DNA from: JAHRVQ01 sp051278195 | Lineage (GTDB): Bacteria > Pseudomonadota > Gammaproteobacteria > Pseudomonadales > Azotimanducaceae | Direction: 5' to 3' | Length of the DNA stretch: 64,000 nucleotides | NCBI GenBank assembly: GCA_051278195.1 | Contig: JBNMQM010000020.1 | Coordinates: forward strand, 1 to 64,000 | Shown: one piece after another, positions 44,119 to 52,506 of the stretch | Position numbering within the stretch: the stretch's first letter is position 1 | Layout of the letters: each line of letters opens with the position of its first letter | Translations under genes and position numbers: made by a program | The notes under the pieces: model-generated | Seen by the model: only the letters and a program-made list of their open reading frames with translations | What the model was told of the DNA's origin: nothing | The model's database searches: none

Positions 44119-46089
44119 TTGGTTGCACTACTGCCTAAGGTCAAGCTAGCAAAAGTGTTATGGCTGACCTGCCTGCTGGTCGCCATTTTGAGCTTCGCGC
44201 TTACCGCGCCGCTGATCATTGGCCTGACTGATGAACTGTCCGCAGCGAATGCGAAGAGCCAATCTAGCGAAGGCGTAGAGCTGATTCGGCCGCTTACAAA
44301 AAACCTTGCTGTACATCGTGGGCTGACCAATCGAATACGCAATGGCGACGCGTCCGCGAAAACGAAACAGCAAGCAGCAGCACGCGACGTCAACGATGCC
44401 GTTCGTCGCCTTAGTACACACTATGGGGACGCACCTGAAACACTAAAATGGCTCGAAATTATTGACCAGGCCTGGCAGGATATCCAATCGAGTGCGGATG
44501 ACCCGGGTGGTAATACCCGCAAGATTTTTGGCGAGCACTCGATGCTGATCAGTCGAATTCTCATTCAAGCGGATCGACTCGGCGCGGGGAGTGACTCAGG
44601 AAACGTCGAGTCATTGATCAGCCTACGTTCCGACTTCTTGTCGATGTCAGAGCTAATCGGACAGATTCGAGGCCTCGGTGCAGGCCACATCGCGTCTCAG
44701 GGAGCTGATCTCAGTGTCATTGGGGACCTGCGAGTACTTTCGGAGTCACTCGAGAGTAGAGCACTCAGTGCCGCTCAGTCCGCCGACCAATTGAGGTTAA
44801 ATGGCCTAGGCCAAATCGCTTCATCCATCGATCAATCCAATCGAGATATCAAAGTTTATCTCGAGGTCATCGAGCGCATCAGCGGAAACCCGGCGGGCTT
44901 TAACGCTAACGTATACTTTAGTGACGGAACAAAAGTCATCGATGGTTTGGGAAAAACACTCTCGTTAACATCGAGCGCGCTTCACAGTGACTTTGAAATA
45001 AGGATACAAAGCTCAACTCGCCAGACCTGGCTTGTTAGCGGCATTGTCACTTTCTTTGTAACAATCATCATTGCTGCTTTCTCTTTTGTCATCACACACA
45101 TTAACCAACAATTAAAGATTATTAGCTCAGACATCAGTCGCGCCGCTCGCGGTAATCTGGGGCATATGACCGCCACCAATGGCGACGACGAATTTTCAGA
45201 GCTACGTAAACATTTCATCAACGCCATGGCCGCGGTCTCGGGTTTGGTCAAGGAAATACGTGCTACAGAAATCAATCTCGGCACTTATTTGCGCTTCTTC
45301 GTCAGCAACGTTGAGAATTGTGAAGTATTAGTCCAACAGCAAAGTCACGATTTGGAACAAATTGCCGAGAACTCTCTCGCCATGGGCGAGGACAGCGCCA
45401 AGCTAAACGCCGAGGCTAAGTCTCTAAAAAGCGCCTTCGAAGAAACGAGCGAAGCTACCATCGTCGCCCGACAAGCCTCAACTGCCAGTGTTGAACACAT
45501 AGAAAAACTGCACAACTCGATGATTAACACGGTGAAAGATATGAGTGCCCTGGTCGAGCGAAGTAAACAGATAGACGGGATGGTCTCAGTCATCCAAGCC
45601 ATTGCCGAGCAGACAAATTTACTTGCATTAAACGCCGCAATAGAAGCGGCGCGGGCAGGAGAACAAGGAAGAGGCTTCGCCGTCGTGGCTGATGAAGTCA
45701 GAACGCTTGCGAGCCGCACCCAGAGCTCAACTGGAGAAATTCAAACTATCGTGAACAATCTGCAAACGGAATTTCAGACCATGTCAGAAGCAGTTTCTAA
45801 CAATGCCGACACAGTCTCTGGCGCCGTTGAACAAGCCAAAAGAGCAGGACACCAGTATGGAGAAGTTGCTGATCAGATGACTCGTTTGAGCGATGTTAGT
45901 GCGAACATAGCGTCCATTTCTGAAAAGCAAAAAGCCGAAGCTCAAAATATCGCAACCAGTATCGGTACACTGAACGCCTCTCGCCAAACCATTCACGCTA
46001 CGCTCGAAGAAACCAAACGCAATTCAAAAGATGTGATCACCACGTTAAACCAACTTGATACAGCAACCGCTCAATTCGAACTGAACTAA
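44119..46089 (+). CDS. Methyl-accepting chemotaxis protein
   Basis: A 656-residue chemoreceptor. One TM helix near the N-terminus (LWLTCLLVAILSFALTAPLII) and a second at about 294-322 (LVSGIVTFFVTIIIAAFSFV) bracket a largely alpha-helical periplasmic sensor of about 260 residues. A HAMP-like region follows (INQQLKIISSDISRAARGNL), then the signalling coiled coil whose tip reads EQTNLLALNAAIEAARAGEQGRGFAVVADEVRTLA in the family, seen here intact. It starts at TTG with caggag upstream. It should report a ligand to CheA/CheW, encoded elsewhere. The relics on both sides suggest that it once belonged to a larger signalling locus. Confidence 0.92.
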   Translation: MVALLPKVKLAKVLWLTCLLVAILSFALTAPLIIGLTDELSAANAKSQSSEGVELIRPLTKNLAVHRGLTNRIRNGDASAKTKQQAAARDVNDAVRRLSTHYGDAPETLKWLEIIDQAWQDIQSSADDPGGNTRKIFGEHSMLISRILIQADRLGAGSDSGNVESLISLRSDFLSMSELIGQIRGLGAGHIASQGADLSVIGDLRVLSESLESRALSAAQSADQLRLNGLGQIASSIDQSNRDIKVYLEVIERISGNPAGFNANVYFSDGTKVIDGLGKTLSLTSSALHSDFEIRIQSSTRQTWLVSGIVTFFVTIIIAAFSFVITHINQQLKIISSDISRAARGNLGHMTATNGDDEFSELRKHFINAMAAVSGLVKEIRATEINLGTYLRFFVSNVENCEVLVQQQSHDLEQIAENSLAMGEDSAKLNAEAKSLKSAFEETSEATIVARQASTASVEHIEKLHNSMINTVKDMSALVERSKQIDGMVSVIQAIAEQTNLLALNAAIEAARAGEQGRGFAVVADEVRTLASRTQSSTGEIQTIVNNLQTEFQTMSEAVSNNADTVSGAVEQAKRAGHQYGEVADQMTRLSDVSANIASISEKQKAEAQNIATSIGTLNASRQTIHATLEETKRNSKDVITTLNQLDTATAQFELN

Positions 46090-46181
46090 ACTAAACCAAT
46101 GAGCATCCTGAATAGATTCAAAATATTTGTTGCCTGAGGGCTTCTCTCTAGCTCCAGCATCGCACCGAGAGCAGCTGGATA

Positions 46182-46880
46182 TTAGGGTCCAAGAAAAACC
46201 GAACTCAGCTCGTCGGCAATAAAATCATACACACGGCGAATCCGGCGATTCGTTCGTAACTCTTGATGGCAGACTAACCAGATGGGCACACTTATGACTG
46301 GCCCTAGATGCTCAAATGCTGGCACCAGATCCGGGTTTTCTTGGCCGATGTCTGCGGGTAAAAAAATCAACCCCAGGCTTTTTTACAGAGTTCTAGTTGA
46401 AGCAACTGGAAGGAAGTAACCAGCTGAAAATTCCGCTTCGAAAGTGCCAGCCTTGTTGGGTGAGCAAGTCCGAAACCTGCTGACTTCGGTTAAAGCCAAT
46501 AATTCGAACATCTGATAACTCAGAAACCTGATCTGAGTTGAGCCCTGCAATGTAGCCTGGCGTCCCATAAAGCCAGACAGTCTGTTCACCCAGCTTTCTC
46601 GCAATCAGGTCATCTTGCGTTGGCCGAAAACTCCGGATCGCAATATCCGCCTCACGTCGTTTAAGCCGCTCGAGTCGTTGGTGACCACGATCTCAATATC
46701 GATACCAGGTTCTTCTTGGCGTAATGTGGCGATGATTCTAGGTAATCGAAAAACCACATCTATCTCACTGGTGGACACCACTGCAGTGCCTTCAAGCTGC
46801 TGGAACTGCTCTAGTAACTCCACACCACTGTCGGTCAAGACCAGGCAGTTGAGTCCACAGAGCCGAACGTTCCCGTAAAA
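46182..46880 (-). pseudogene. Decayed LysR-family regulator
   Basis: The effector-binding part of a LysR regulator can be read on the minus strand in three frames. First LTDSGVELLEQFQQLEGT to RLPRIIATLRQEEPGIDIEI; then, after a shift near 46660, ADIAIRSFRPTQDDLIARKLG, VWLYGTPGYIAGLNSD and RIIGFNRS, ending in a stop near 46390; then LPADIGQENPDLVPAFEHL, SVPIWLVCHQELRTNRRIRRV and DFIADEL with the final stop at 46182. The winged-helix DNA-binding domain is gone; upstream of LTDSG only a few residues fit. No function is possible. Confidence 0.85.
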
Positions 46881-47262
46881 TTTGTCCTAATGAATACCAC
46901 TGGTAATCAGGACAAAGTCGCCGCCTATTTGCAAACTACCTATGGCTTAGGTCATAAAAAGATCGAATGGGCTGCTGTCACACCTTATAGCGCGTATCCC
47001 TAACCGAATTGCAGCGCTATTTTCGATGATGCTTGGAATGAGTGGCAACCCCAGATGCCGGTCGTTTACAACTCCGGTTGCTCAACAACCTGAAGATACT
47101 ATTGGTCGAGCAGCAATGAGTTTTTGCCGCTGGCGAGCCTGACGGGTGACCTAAAGCCGGCGCTCATGTTGCCGATAATATTTTAGTGGACAACGACACA
47201 TCCACTAGACCCCGGCCGACAAGGATTGCTGCGCCCGTTACCGACACTGCCCAGGAAGCCTT
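46881..47262. other. 382-bp gap, no recognised gene
   Basis: Where the missing LysR N-terminus should be, a plus-strand frame from ATG 46890 runs 37 codons to a stop at 47001 and continues another 29 codons to the next stop. Its sequence (for example WNEWQPQMPVVYNSGC) matches nothing I recognise. It may be a further relic inserted between the LysR remnant and the DUF5610 gene. Confidence 0.4.
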
Positions 47263-47847
47263 ATGAACATCAATCTCACAAGCTTGTTGCCGACTCAAGG
47301 CCGCGTCTTCGATACGCCCGGCATACCCAATAAAGCTGGCCAATCATCGCTTGAAGCTATTTATGGCCATAAATCAGCGAACACTAGTTCAGCCAATGCA
47401 GGCATAGGAGCGGTTTTTGGGCCCGGCGTAGGAGTCGCTGTCGCCGCCGATCAAACGCCGTTAACACTGGCTTATCAAGCCGCGATTGACCGGATCAATG
47501 AAGCCGTCGCACCTTACCTGGGAGAGAACGCAATGGCGCGGGGTGAACAGGCAAAGGTTGATGTTTCGCCTGAGGTCACGGCGGAGCGAATTGTGTCCCG
47601 ATCAACTGCGTTATTTTCGCGTTTTGAAGACCGCTACCCAGATCGCGATACTAAGGACACAATTAATCACTTCGTCGATACGATCCGTGGTGGTGTTGAG
47701 CAGGGTTTCTCCGAGGCCAAGGACATCCTAAAAGGACTCGGCGTGTTAAACGGTGACATTAAGACCAATGTCGATTTGACCTTTGAGCGAGTGCTCGATG
47801 GCCTGGCAGAATTCCAGAGCCGTGCGCTCTCTGACCTCCCTTCCTAG
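47263..47847 (+). CDS. DUF5610-domain protein
   Basis: A 194-residue protein. After a flexible, Ala/Gly-rich first 65 residues, the C-terminal domain is helical: LAYQAAIDRINEAVAPYLG, SPEVTAERIVSRSTALFSRF, FVDTIRGGVEQGFSEAKDIL and GDIKTNVDLTFERVLDGLAEF. This fits the DUF5610 family, found in many marine gammaproteobacteria; its function is unknown. It has no signal peptide or TM segment. The N-terminus opens MNINLTSLLP with a serviceable upstream cagga. It stands between relics and the convergent PPOX gene, alone. Confidence 0.75.
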   Translation: MNINLTSLLPTQGRVFDTPGIPNKAGQSSLEAIYGHKSANTSSANAGIGAVFGPGVGVAVAADQTPLTLAYQAAIDRINEAVAPYLGENAMARGEQAKVDVSPEVTAERIVSRSTALFSRFEDRYPDRDTKDTINHFVDTIRGGVEQGFSEAKDILKGLGVLNGDIKTNVDLTFERVLDGLAEFQSRALSDLPS

Positions 47848-48065
47848 TATCGTAAATCTCGCAAGCAGCTAGGTTTCTCGAGCTTTGCGTTCTCGCATTT
47901 TGTCCAAATCGCTTGGATTCAATAGAGCTTTCGACGCCACATATCTCGTTGTTTCTTAAGCGCTCATCCGCACTCACCATCACCCAAGCGAAGCTCGGTT
48001 ACGATGATATCTACAGTGAAAACGCAAACTGCATCTGCTAACCAAGCAGCCGATCACTCACCTGC

Positions 48066-48692
48066 TTAGTAAAGACTCTCAATCGCATTTCGCTCTACAC
48101 CCGCCTGCATATCCTCAGCGGATATCGACAACTTACCGTGATCGACCAGCGCTTGACCGTAGGTGGGTAAGCCTTCGACGGACGCCCACTTTTCGGGGCT
48201 CCAAAGATTAGAGCGAATCATAGATTTACCGCAATGGAACATGGCTTCCTCGACCCTAACCACGATAGCGAAATCCGGTGCTTTGCCTTTGATGGCCATA
48301 CTCGCCAAAAGCTCAGGATCTTTCACGATTAAACCTGAACCGCTGACTCTGACGACTTCACGCCGGTTCGCCACAACGAACATCAGCCCGACTCTGGGAT
48401 TATCCAGAATATTAAAAAAAGTGTCGGCCCGATTGTTACCTAGTCGATCCGGAATCGCTACAGTATGCTCGTCCAGTACTTGCCACGAGCCTGCTGGGTC
48501 ACCCTTTGGTGCAACATCAATTTGACCGGCCTGATTGGTCGTCGAAATCACCACGAACGTCGAATGCTCAATCCAAGTCCGACAGTGCTCATCAATGTGA
48601 TTGATACATTTGGTATCTTGGCTGTAGAGCACCTCACCCAAAACCTCACGAATTTCTTCTGCTGTCGATACCACCTGCGTTGGCTCATACAT
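48066..48692 (-). CDS. PPOX-class FMN-dependent flavoprotein
   Basis: A 208-residue pyridoxamine-5'-phosphate-oxidase-fold protein. HCRTWIEHSTFVVISTTN, VAPKGDPAGSWQVLDEHTVAIPDRLGNNRADTFFNIL and NPRVGLMFVV are the FMN-contact strands of the MSMEG_1061-like group. Such proteins reduce small heteroaromatic or quinone-like molecules with reduced flavin or F420; which cofactor is used here is not certain. The start ATG 48692 follows a strong ggggga; longer starts lack a site. It is monocistronic. Confidence 0.82.
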   Translation of the reverse strand: MYEPTQVVSTAEEIREVLGEVLYSQDTKCINHIDEHCRTWIEHSTFVVISTTNQAGQIDVAPKGDPAGSWQVLDEHTVAIPDRLGNNRADTFFNILDNPRVGLMFVVANRREVVRVSGSGLIVKDPELLASMAIKGKAPDFAIVVRVEEAMFHCGKSMIRSNLWSPEKWASVEGLPTYGQALVDHGKLSISAEDMQAGVERNAIESLY

Positions 48693-49228
48693 GCTGGTTC
48701 CCCCCAAAGCGTCGATCCTACAACTGATATAGCAGCGCATAAAAAGACACTGCCACTAAGCAACTAGGCCAAGCTAACATTTTGGTGCAAGGCTGCACAG
48801 TCCTGCGCAAATGTAGGGCGGACCGAAACCCGAGGCGAGCCATAAGGCAGTATGTGCAACAGCCCGTCGATCAGCATTCGATTGAACCACCGAGCACCTT
48901 CCGCTTGAGCCTTTGGCACAATCTAGCGCCGAAGGATGGGGCTTTCCTAGTTCGAAATGTGCATTTCGGTATATATATCAGATAGATAACCTCACAATTT
49001 TGGGGCAGGGACAGAATTGGCCACCCGACCTAACGGGCAATGGCAGATACTGCGGCAACTCATCAGCCTCGCGCGCCCTGCTCGCCGCTTTCAGCCGTGG
49101 ATAAGAGCGGCCCATTATTTGCAGTCGTCAGCTTGAGTGGCCAAACAGCGAAAAAGAACATGCCCTTTGTCTCCAAAGCTGAACTCACAAAATACTCACT
49201 GCACGTTGAATCATAAGGAACAAGAATA
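48693..49228. other. 536-bp gap without an identifiable gene
   Basis: Short frames exist on both strands, including a minus-strand frame of about 51 codons at 48764-48919, but none has a ribosome site or a family match. The last 15 bases hold the lipoprotein gene's ribosome site (aagga). No repeat or relic was recognised. Confidence 0.5.
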
Positions 49229-50371
49229 ATGAAGCTAAGGATTACAGGCGCGGGCGTAGCGCTAACAGTGCTATTGATGGGTTGCTCACCGGCAACCGAA
49301 GATGTCACAGCACCTGAGATAGTGATACCTGAGGCAGCAGCAACGCCAGAAGTCGCGGCAACATCATCATTCATCCCAGCAGAGTTCAACGCGCCAATAC
49401 TCGTGGAAACCGAAGGTTTCAAGATCGTACCGCTAGGTCCTGAATTAGTGAAAGTCGACTTCGAAGCCTACATGTCCTCCATCGAGCATTTACAAAAGAC
49501 CTTTACCCGCAGCACCAACTGGCCCCACAAAGATGTCTCCGATGCAGATGCCTTGCTGGATATGGAAACCGAACAGGCCAGATTTGAGAACCGGGAATCA
49601 TTTGCCTATGCCGTACTTACACCAGACGGCACAAGGGAGCGTGGTTGCGTGTATGTGTATCCAAGCACCATCGAAGGTTACGATGCGGTCGTTAGAATGT
49701 GGGTAACGAAGGCTGAATACGACGCTGGTTTTGATGCTGAACTCTACGAGTGGGCGACCAATTGGGTAGAAAACGATTGGCCGTTTAAAAAAGTGGCTTA
49801 TCCCGGACGCGCAATAGAATGGGAAGCTTGGGATGCGATTGTTGCTGAGAATACGGCTAGAGAAGCCGCTCTAAAAGAGCAAAACCGTCTGACCGCAGAA
49901 GGCTTTATTGACGCATTCTATTCCTTTGATCCAGAACAGCTTCAACCATTCCTTGCCAATGCTGAGGAATCAGCACAACGGCTTTCGTACTATCAGGGCT
50001 GGGCTGAAGGCGGTAACTATAAAGTCCTCAATCGTGGTGCTTGTGAAGCTGAGTCACCGACATTATTCACCTGTCCCATCACTGTACAGGACGATCCTGT
50101 GGTGGAGTTGAAGACCGGGTTTAATGTGACGGACACATTTCACCTAACATTTGATGCCATAAAAATCGCGTCTATAAAAACCAGCTCTGACGACCAGCCC
50201 ATTTACTACGAGGCACGAAAATGGGTCGAAGCGAATATGCCAGAAGTCATGACCGGACCCTGCCTCAATCGTAACAAAGGTGGTAAAACACCCGGCGACT
50301 GTGCCCGAGCGATGACTGAGGGTTACAAACAGTTTTATGCTGCTACTCAAGGAAGTTCAACGTCAGAGTAA
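49229..50371 (+). CDS. Lipoprotein with a GNAT-like domain
   Basis: A 380-residue protein with a lipoprotein signal peptide; the lipobox LLMGC places the acylated Cys at residue 19. Ala/Pro/Glu-rich linker residues 20-50 follow. Residues about 60-200 (FKIVPLGPELVKVDFEAYM, TFTRSTNWPHKD, ESFAYAVLTPDG, GCVYVYP, MWVTKAEYDAGFD) resemble a GNAT-fold acetyltransferase, normally cytoplasmic. The C-terminal 150 residues, from LTAEGFIDAFYSFDPEQL, have a SnoaL/NTF2-like start. An acetyl-CoA enzyme outside the membrane would be unexpected, so the domain may bind another ligand. Four Cys in the C-terminal part may form disulphides. Confidence 0.75.
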   Translation: MKLRITGAGVALTVLLMGCSPATEDVTAPEIVIPEAAATPEVAATSSFIPAEFNAPILVETEGFKIVPLGPELVKVDFEAYMSSIEHLQKTFTRSTNWPHKDVSDADALLDMETEQARFENRESFAYAVLTPDGTRERGCVYVYPSTIEGYDAVVRMWVTKAEYDAGFDAELYEWATNWVENDWPFKKVAYPGRAIEWEAWDAIVAENTAREAALKEQNRLTAEGFIDAFYSFDPEQLQPFLANAEESAQRLSYYQGWAEGGNYKVLNRGACEAESPTLFTCPITVQDDPVVELKTGFNVTDTFHLTFDAIKIASIKTSSDDQPIYYEARKWVEANMPEVMTGPCLNRNKGGKTPGDCARAMTEGYKQFYAATQGSSTSE

Positions 50372-50551
50372 ACGGCCTCAAATGACTAACGCTTCATGTC
50401 AGCGGCGGACATAAACTCTGGGTTCTGTAAAACGGGAAGCAAGATGACCATCTGGGTGCTAACTGAATAAAGATTCGAGGCTATTTGAAAAACAGCTGCC
50501 ATCGTCACGACCAACGTTAGTCGGTATCGATTCAGACAGCTGCTTATTCAT

Positions 50552-50569
50552 GCGCTCAATGATGAGCGC
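50552..50569. terminator. Hairpin after the SDR gene, terminator candidate
   Basis: gcgctca-atga-tgagcgc is a perfect seven-base stem lying nine bases beyond the stop of the minus-strand SDR. No U tract follows on that strand, so it is tentative. Confidence 0.35.
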
Positions 50570-50577
50570 TGCGGCTG

Positions 50578-51342
50578 CTATCTAGGACCGAATCGTTGGC
50601 CGCCATCAACCCGCAGCGTCGAGCCATTCATCATGGCACATTCGTAGATCGCGATTGCCATGACAGCGAACTCATCTGGCCGACCCATTCGACGGGGAAA
50701 AGCCGCACCTTTGGTCATATTTGCCGATGCTTCATCAGGGATCCCAGCCGTCAGACCTGTATCAAACAAACTCGGTGCAATGGTCATGCAACGGATGCCG
50801 AGGCTACCCAAATCGCGCGCCATAGTAAGCGTCATAGCCGCAATGCCGCCTTTAGCAGCGGTGTAAGAAACCTGCCCTATTTGTCCTTCAAAGGCAGCGA
50901 TCGATGCGGTGTTGATCATGACGCCTCTTTCTCCGGACTCGTTCGGTTCGTTCTTTTGCATGTGCTCAGCAGCTATAGAATTGATATTAAATGAGCCAAT
51001 CAGGTTCAAATCAATCACGCGGCGAAAGTCATCCAAAGAATGGCGCACGCCATCTTTCTTTACTGTTTTCTGCGCACCGCCACCACCCGCTGTGTTCACC
51101 ATAAAGTGCAGCCCGCCTAGGTCTGCGACGGCTTCGTCTATAACGGTGGCCATGCCATCAAAGTCCATGACGTTACAGGGATAAAATTTACCGCCGAGTT
51201 CTTTTGCGGTGTTCGCCCCGTCGGAACTTTCTAGATCCAGAATTGCGACGTTGCCACCCTGGGCCGCAAATCTCACCGCTGTGGCTCGACACATACCAGA
51301 TGCGCCGCCAACAAATATTGCGTTACTACCTGCAACTTCCAT
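50578..51342 (-). CDS. Short-chain dehydrogenase, 3-hydroxyacyl-CoA dehydrogenase type
   Basis: A 254-residue SDR resembling the HSD10/type II 3-hydroxyacyl-CoA dehydrogenases: AILDLESSDG, with Asp after the second strand, favours NAD; NTASIAAFEGQIGQVSYTAAKGG holds the catalytic Ser and the YxxxK pair; TIAPSLFDTGL is the substrate loop. The cofactor motif reads GGASGMC, where the last Gly of GxxxGxG is Cys, an unusual change next to the pyrophosphate. Probable role: oxidation of a 3-hydroxyacyl-CoA or hydroxysteroid. An inverted repeat 35-65 bases upstream may be an operator. Monocistronic. Confidence 0.85.
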   Translation of the reverse strand: MEVAGSNAIFVGGASGMCRATAVRFAAQGGNVAILDLESSDGANTAKELGGKFYPCNVMDFDGMATVIDEAVADLGGLHFMVNTAGGGGAQKTVKKDGVRHSLDDFRRVIDLNLIGSFNINSIAAEHMQKNEPNESGERGVMINTASIAAFEGQIGQVSYTAAKGGIAAMTLTMARDLGSLGIRCMTIAPSLFDTGLTAGIPDEASANMTKGAAFPRRMGRPDEFAVMAIAIYECAMMNGSTLRVDGGQRFGPR

Positions 51343-51376
51343 ACTTCACCCCTATCAATGATTATCGCGCTCACTA

Positions 51377-51407
51377 TGCTGTTGTCATCTAAACCACGTC
51401 AACAGCA
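51377..51407. promoter_or_regulatory. Inverted repeat upstream of the SDR gene, possible operator
   Basis: tgctgttg (51377-51384) and caacagca (51400-51407) are exact complements 15 bases apart. They lie in the leader or promoter region of the minus-strand SDR gene. A regulator site is plausible; an RNA hairpin is the alternative. Confidence 0.35.
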
Positions 51408-51570
51408 CATGGCGACTTTTTGCGGGTTAATGCTCAATGAAATCGCCAACCAGAGGCTTCCTGTCACATATTCAGAGCAATCTCGATACTGTTATAACTC
51501 ACAATGAAGCGAACTATTTCCCAGTCGATTGCACAAGGCCCATTAACGCGTACTGCCAAAGGAAGTATGG

Positions 51571-52506
51571 CTAATGGATTCCGCCAAATGGTTTCGGAGC
51601 CAAAAGACGTCTGATACGATTTTTCAGTCCGCTGCGGACGCGAGCTAGGAAGGATAATTTTAGTGTCGCTAGATGAACCTGAATGCTGTCGACCGCGGCA
51701 TTATTTTCCTCAACATGATCTTCAAAGTTGAAATGGTTGAGCTTGAGACTCATGGGTAACATCTCGACATGGTCTGCTGGCGTGAAATGGTGGCCCGAGC
51801 CGTCTATCCCGATATTTTGTAGCATCGGCGCGTAGGGGTCGGCACAAAGCCCATCGTGCTGGTAAATCGTGGCGTACCAATAGACTGCCCAGGTGTTGAT
51901 TTTGTGCTTCCGATTAGCCTCCATCTGCGACCAAAAAAGTCCACTGTCATTTAGATCAAATTCACGTCGATACTGTCGAGGCCAACTAAGATGCTGATCT
52001 GGGTCGTTGTTATAGTGCTGCCATCGATCCGCCCAGGTCGCCCAACCCCAACAATTCATGCCGCGCCAAAGATAAACGTCCTTTTTCTGATCACCTTTCA
52101 CCTCTACAGGAAAGCACCAACCTGATATGTGCCATACCTTGCTGATCGAGCGATAAAAGTTAAGCCCTTCGTTCATGTAAGCAAGAAACCCCGGCGACGT
52201 CACCATGTCATCCTCAAGCACAATGACTTCGCCAAAGGTTTCGATAAGATCAGTGACGCCCGTGGTAATCGATCGAGCCAGCCCATAGTTACTGTCGCGC
52301 TCAATCACCTTTACGTCTCTAAAGCCGCTGACTGTCGCCAGATACTTCCTAACCTCTTTGACCTCAGTTTCACTACCAGCTCTTGCCCCATCGCTGAAGA
52401 TGATCAGGTCCGACTCGAGCGCCAACGTATTTTGACCAAGCGCAGCAATCGTTCGCCTTGTGTGTACTGGCCGATTGTAGACAAATAAAGCGATTGGGGC
52501 GTTCAT
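51571..52506 (-). CDS. Family-2-type glycosyltransferase
   Basis: A 311-residue cytoplasmic or membrane-associated glycosyltransferase. The N-terminal strand IALFVYNRPVHTRRTIAAL, LIIFSDGARAGSE and VIVLEDDMVTSPGFLAYM, with an acidic EDD site for metal and nucleotide-sugar, fit GT2-like transferases with the GNT-I-like arrangement. WRGMNCWGWATWADRW is a conserved family block. It probably adds a sugar to a polysaccharide or glycan repeat unit. It overlaps the flippase gene by four bases (ATGA), so both are coupled and probably belong to one polysaccharide or lipid-linked glycan pathway; other genes of such a locus are absent here. Confidence 0.85.
   Translation of the reverse strand: MNAPIALFVYNRPVHTRRTIAALGQNTLALESDLIIFSDGARAGSETEVKEVRKYLATVSGFRDVKVIERDSNYGLARSITTGVTDLIETFGEVIVLEDDMVTSPGFLAYMNEGLNFYRSISKVWHISGWCFPVEVKGDQKKDVYLWRGMNCWGWATWADRWQHYNNDPDQHLSWPRQYRREFDLNDSGLFWSQMEANRKHKINTWAVYWYATIYQHDGLCADPYAPMLQNIGIDGSGHHFTPADHVEMLPMSLKLNHFNFEDHVEENNAAVDSIQVHLATLKLSFLARVRSGLKNRIRRLLAPKPFGGIH

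Noticed and set aside
46890..47091. Plus-strand frame beginning at ATG 46890 with one internal stop
   Set aside because: It reads like protein but matches nothing I recognise, so no gene or relic was called.
48764..48919. Minus-strand frame of 51 codons with plausible composition
   Set aside because: No ribosome site and no family match; listed as part of an empty gap rather than as a gene.
52129..52488. Plus-strand frame of 119 codons opposite the glycosyltransferase
   Set aside because: Antisense to a gene with a recognised family; no match or start signal of its own.
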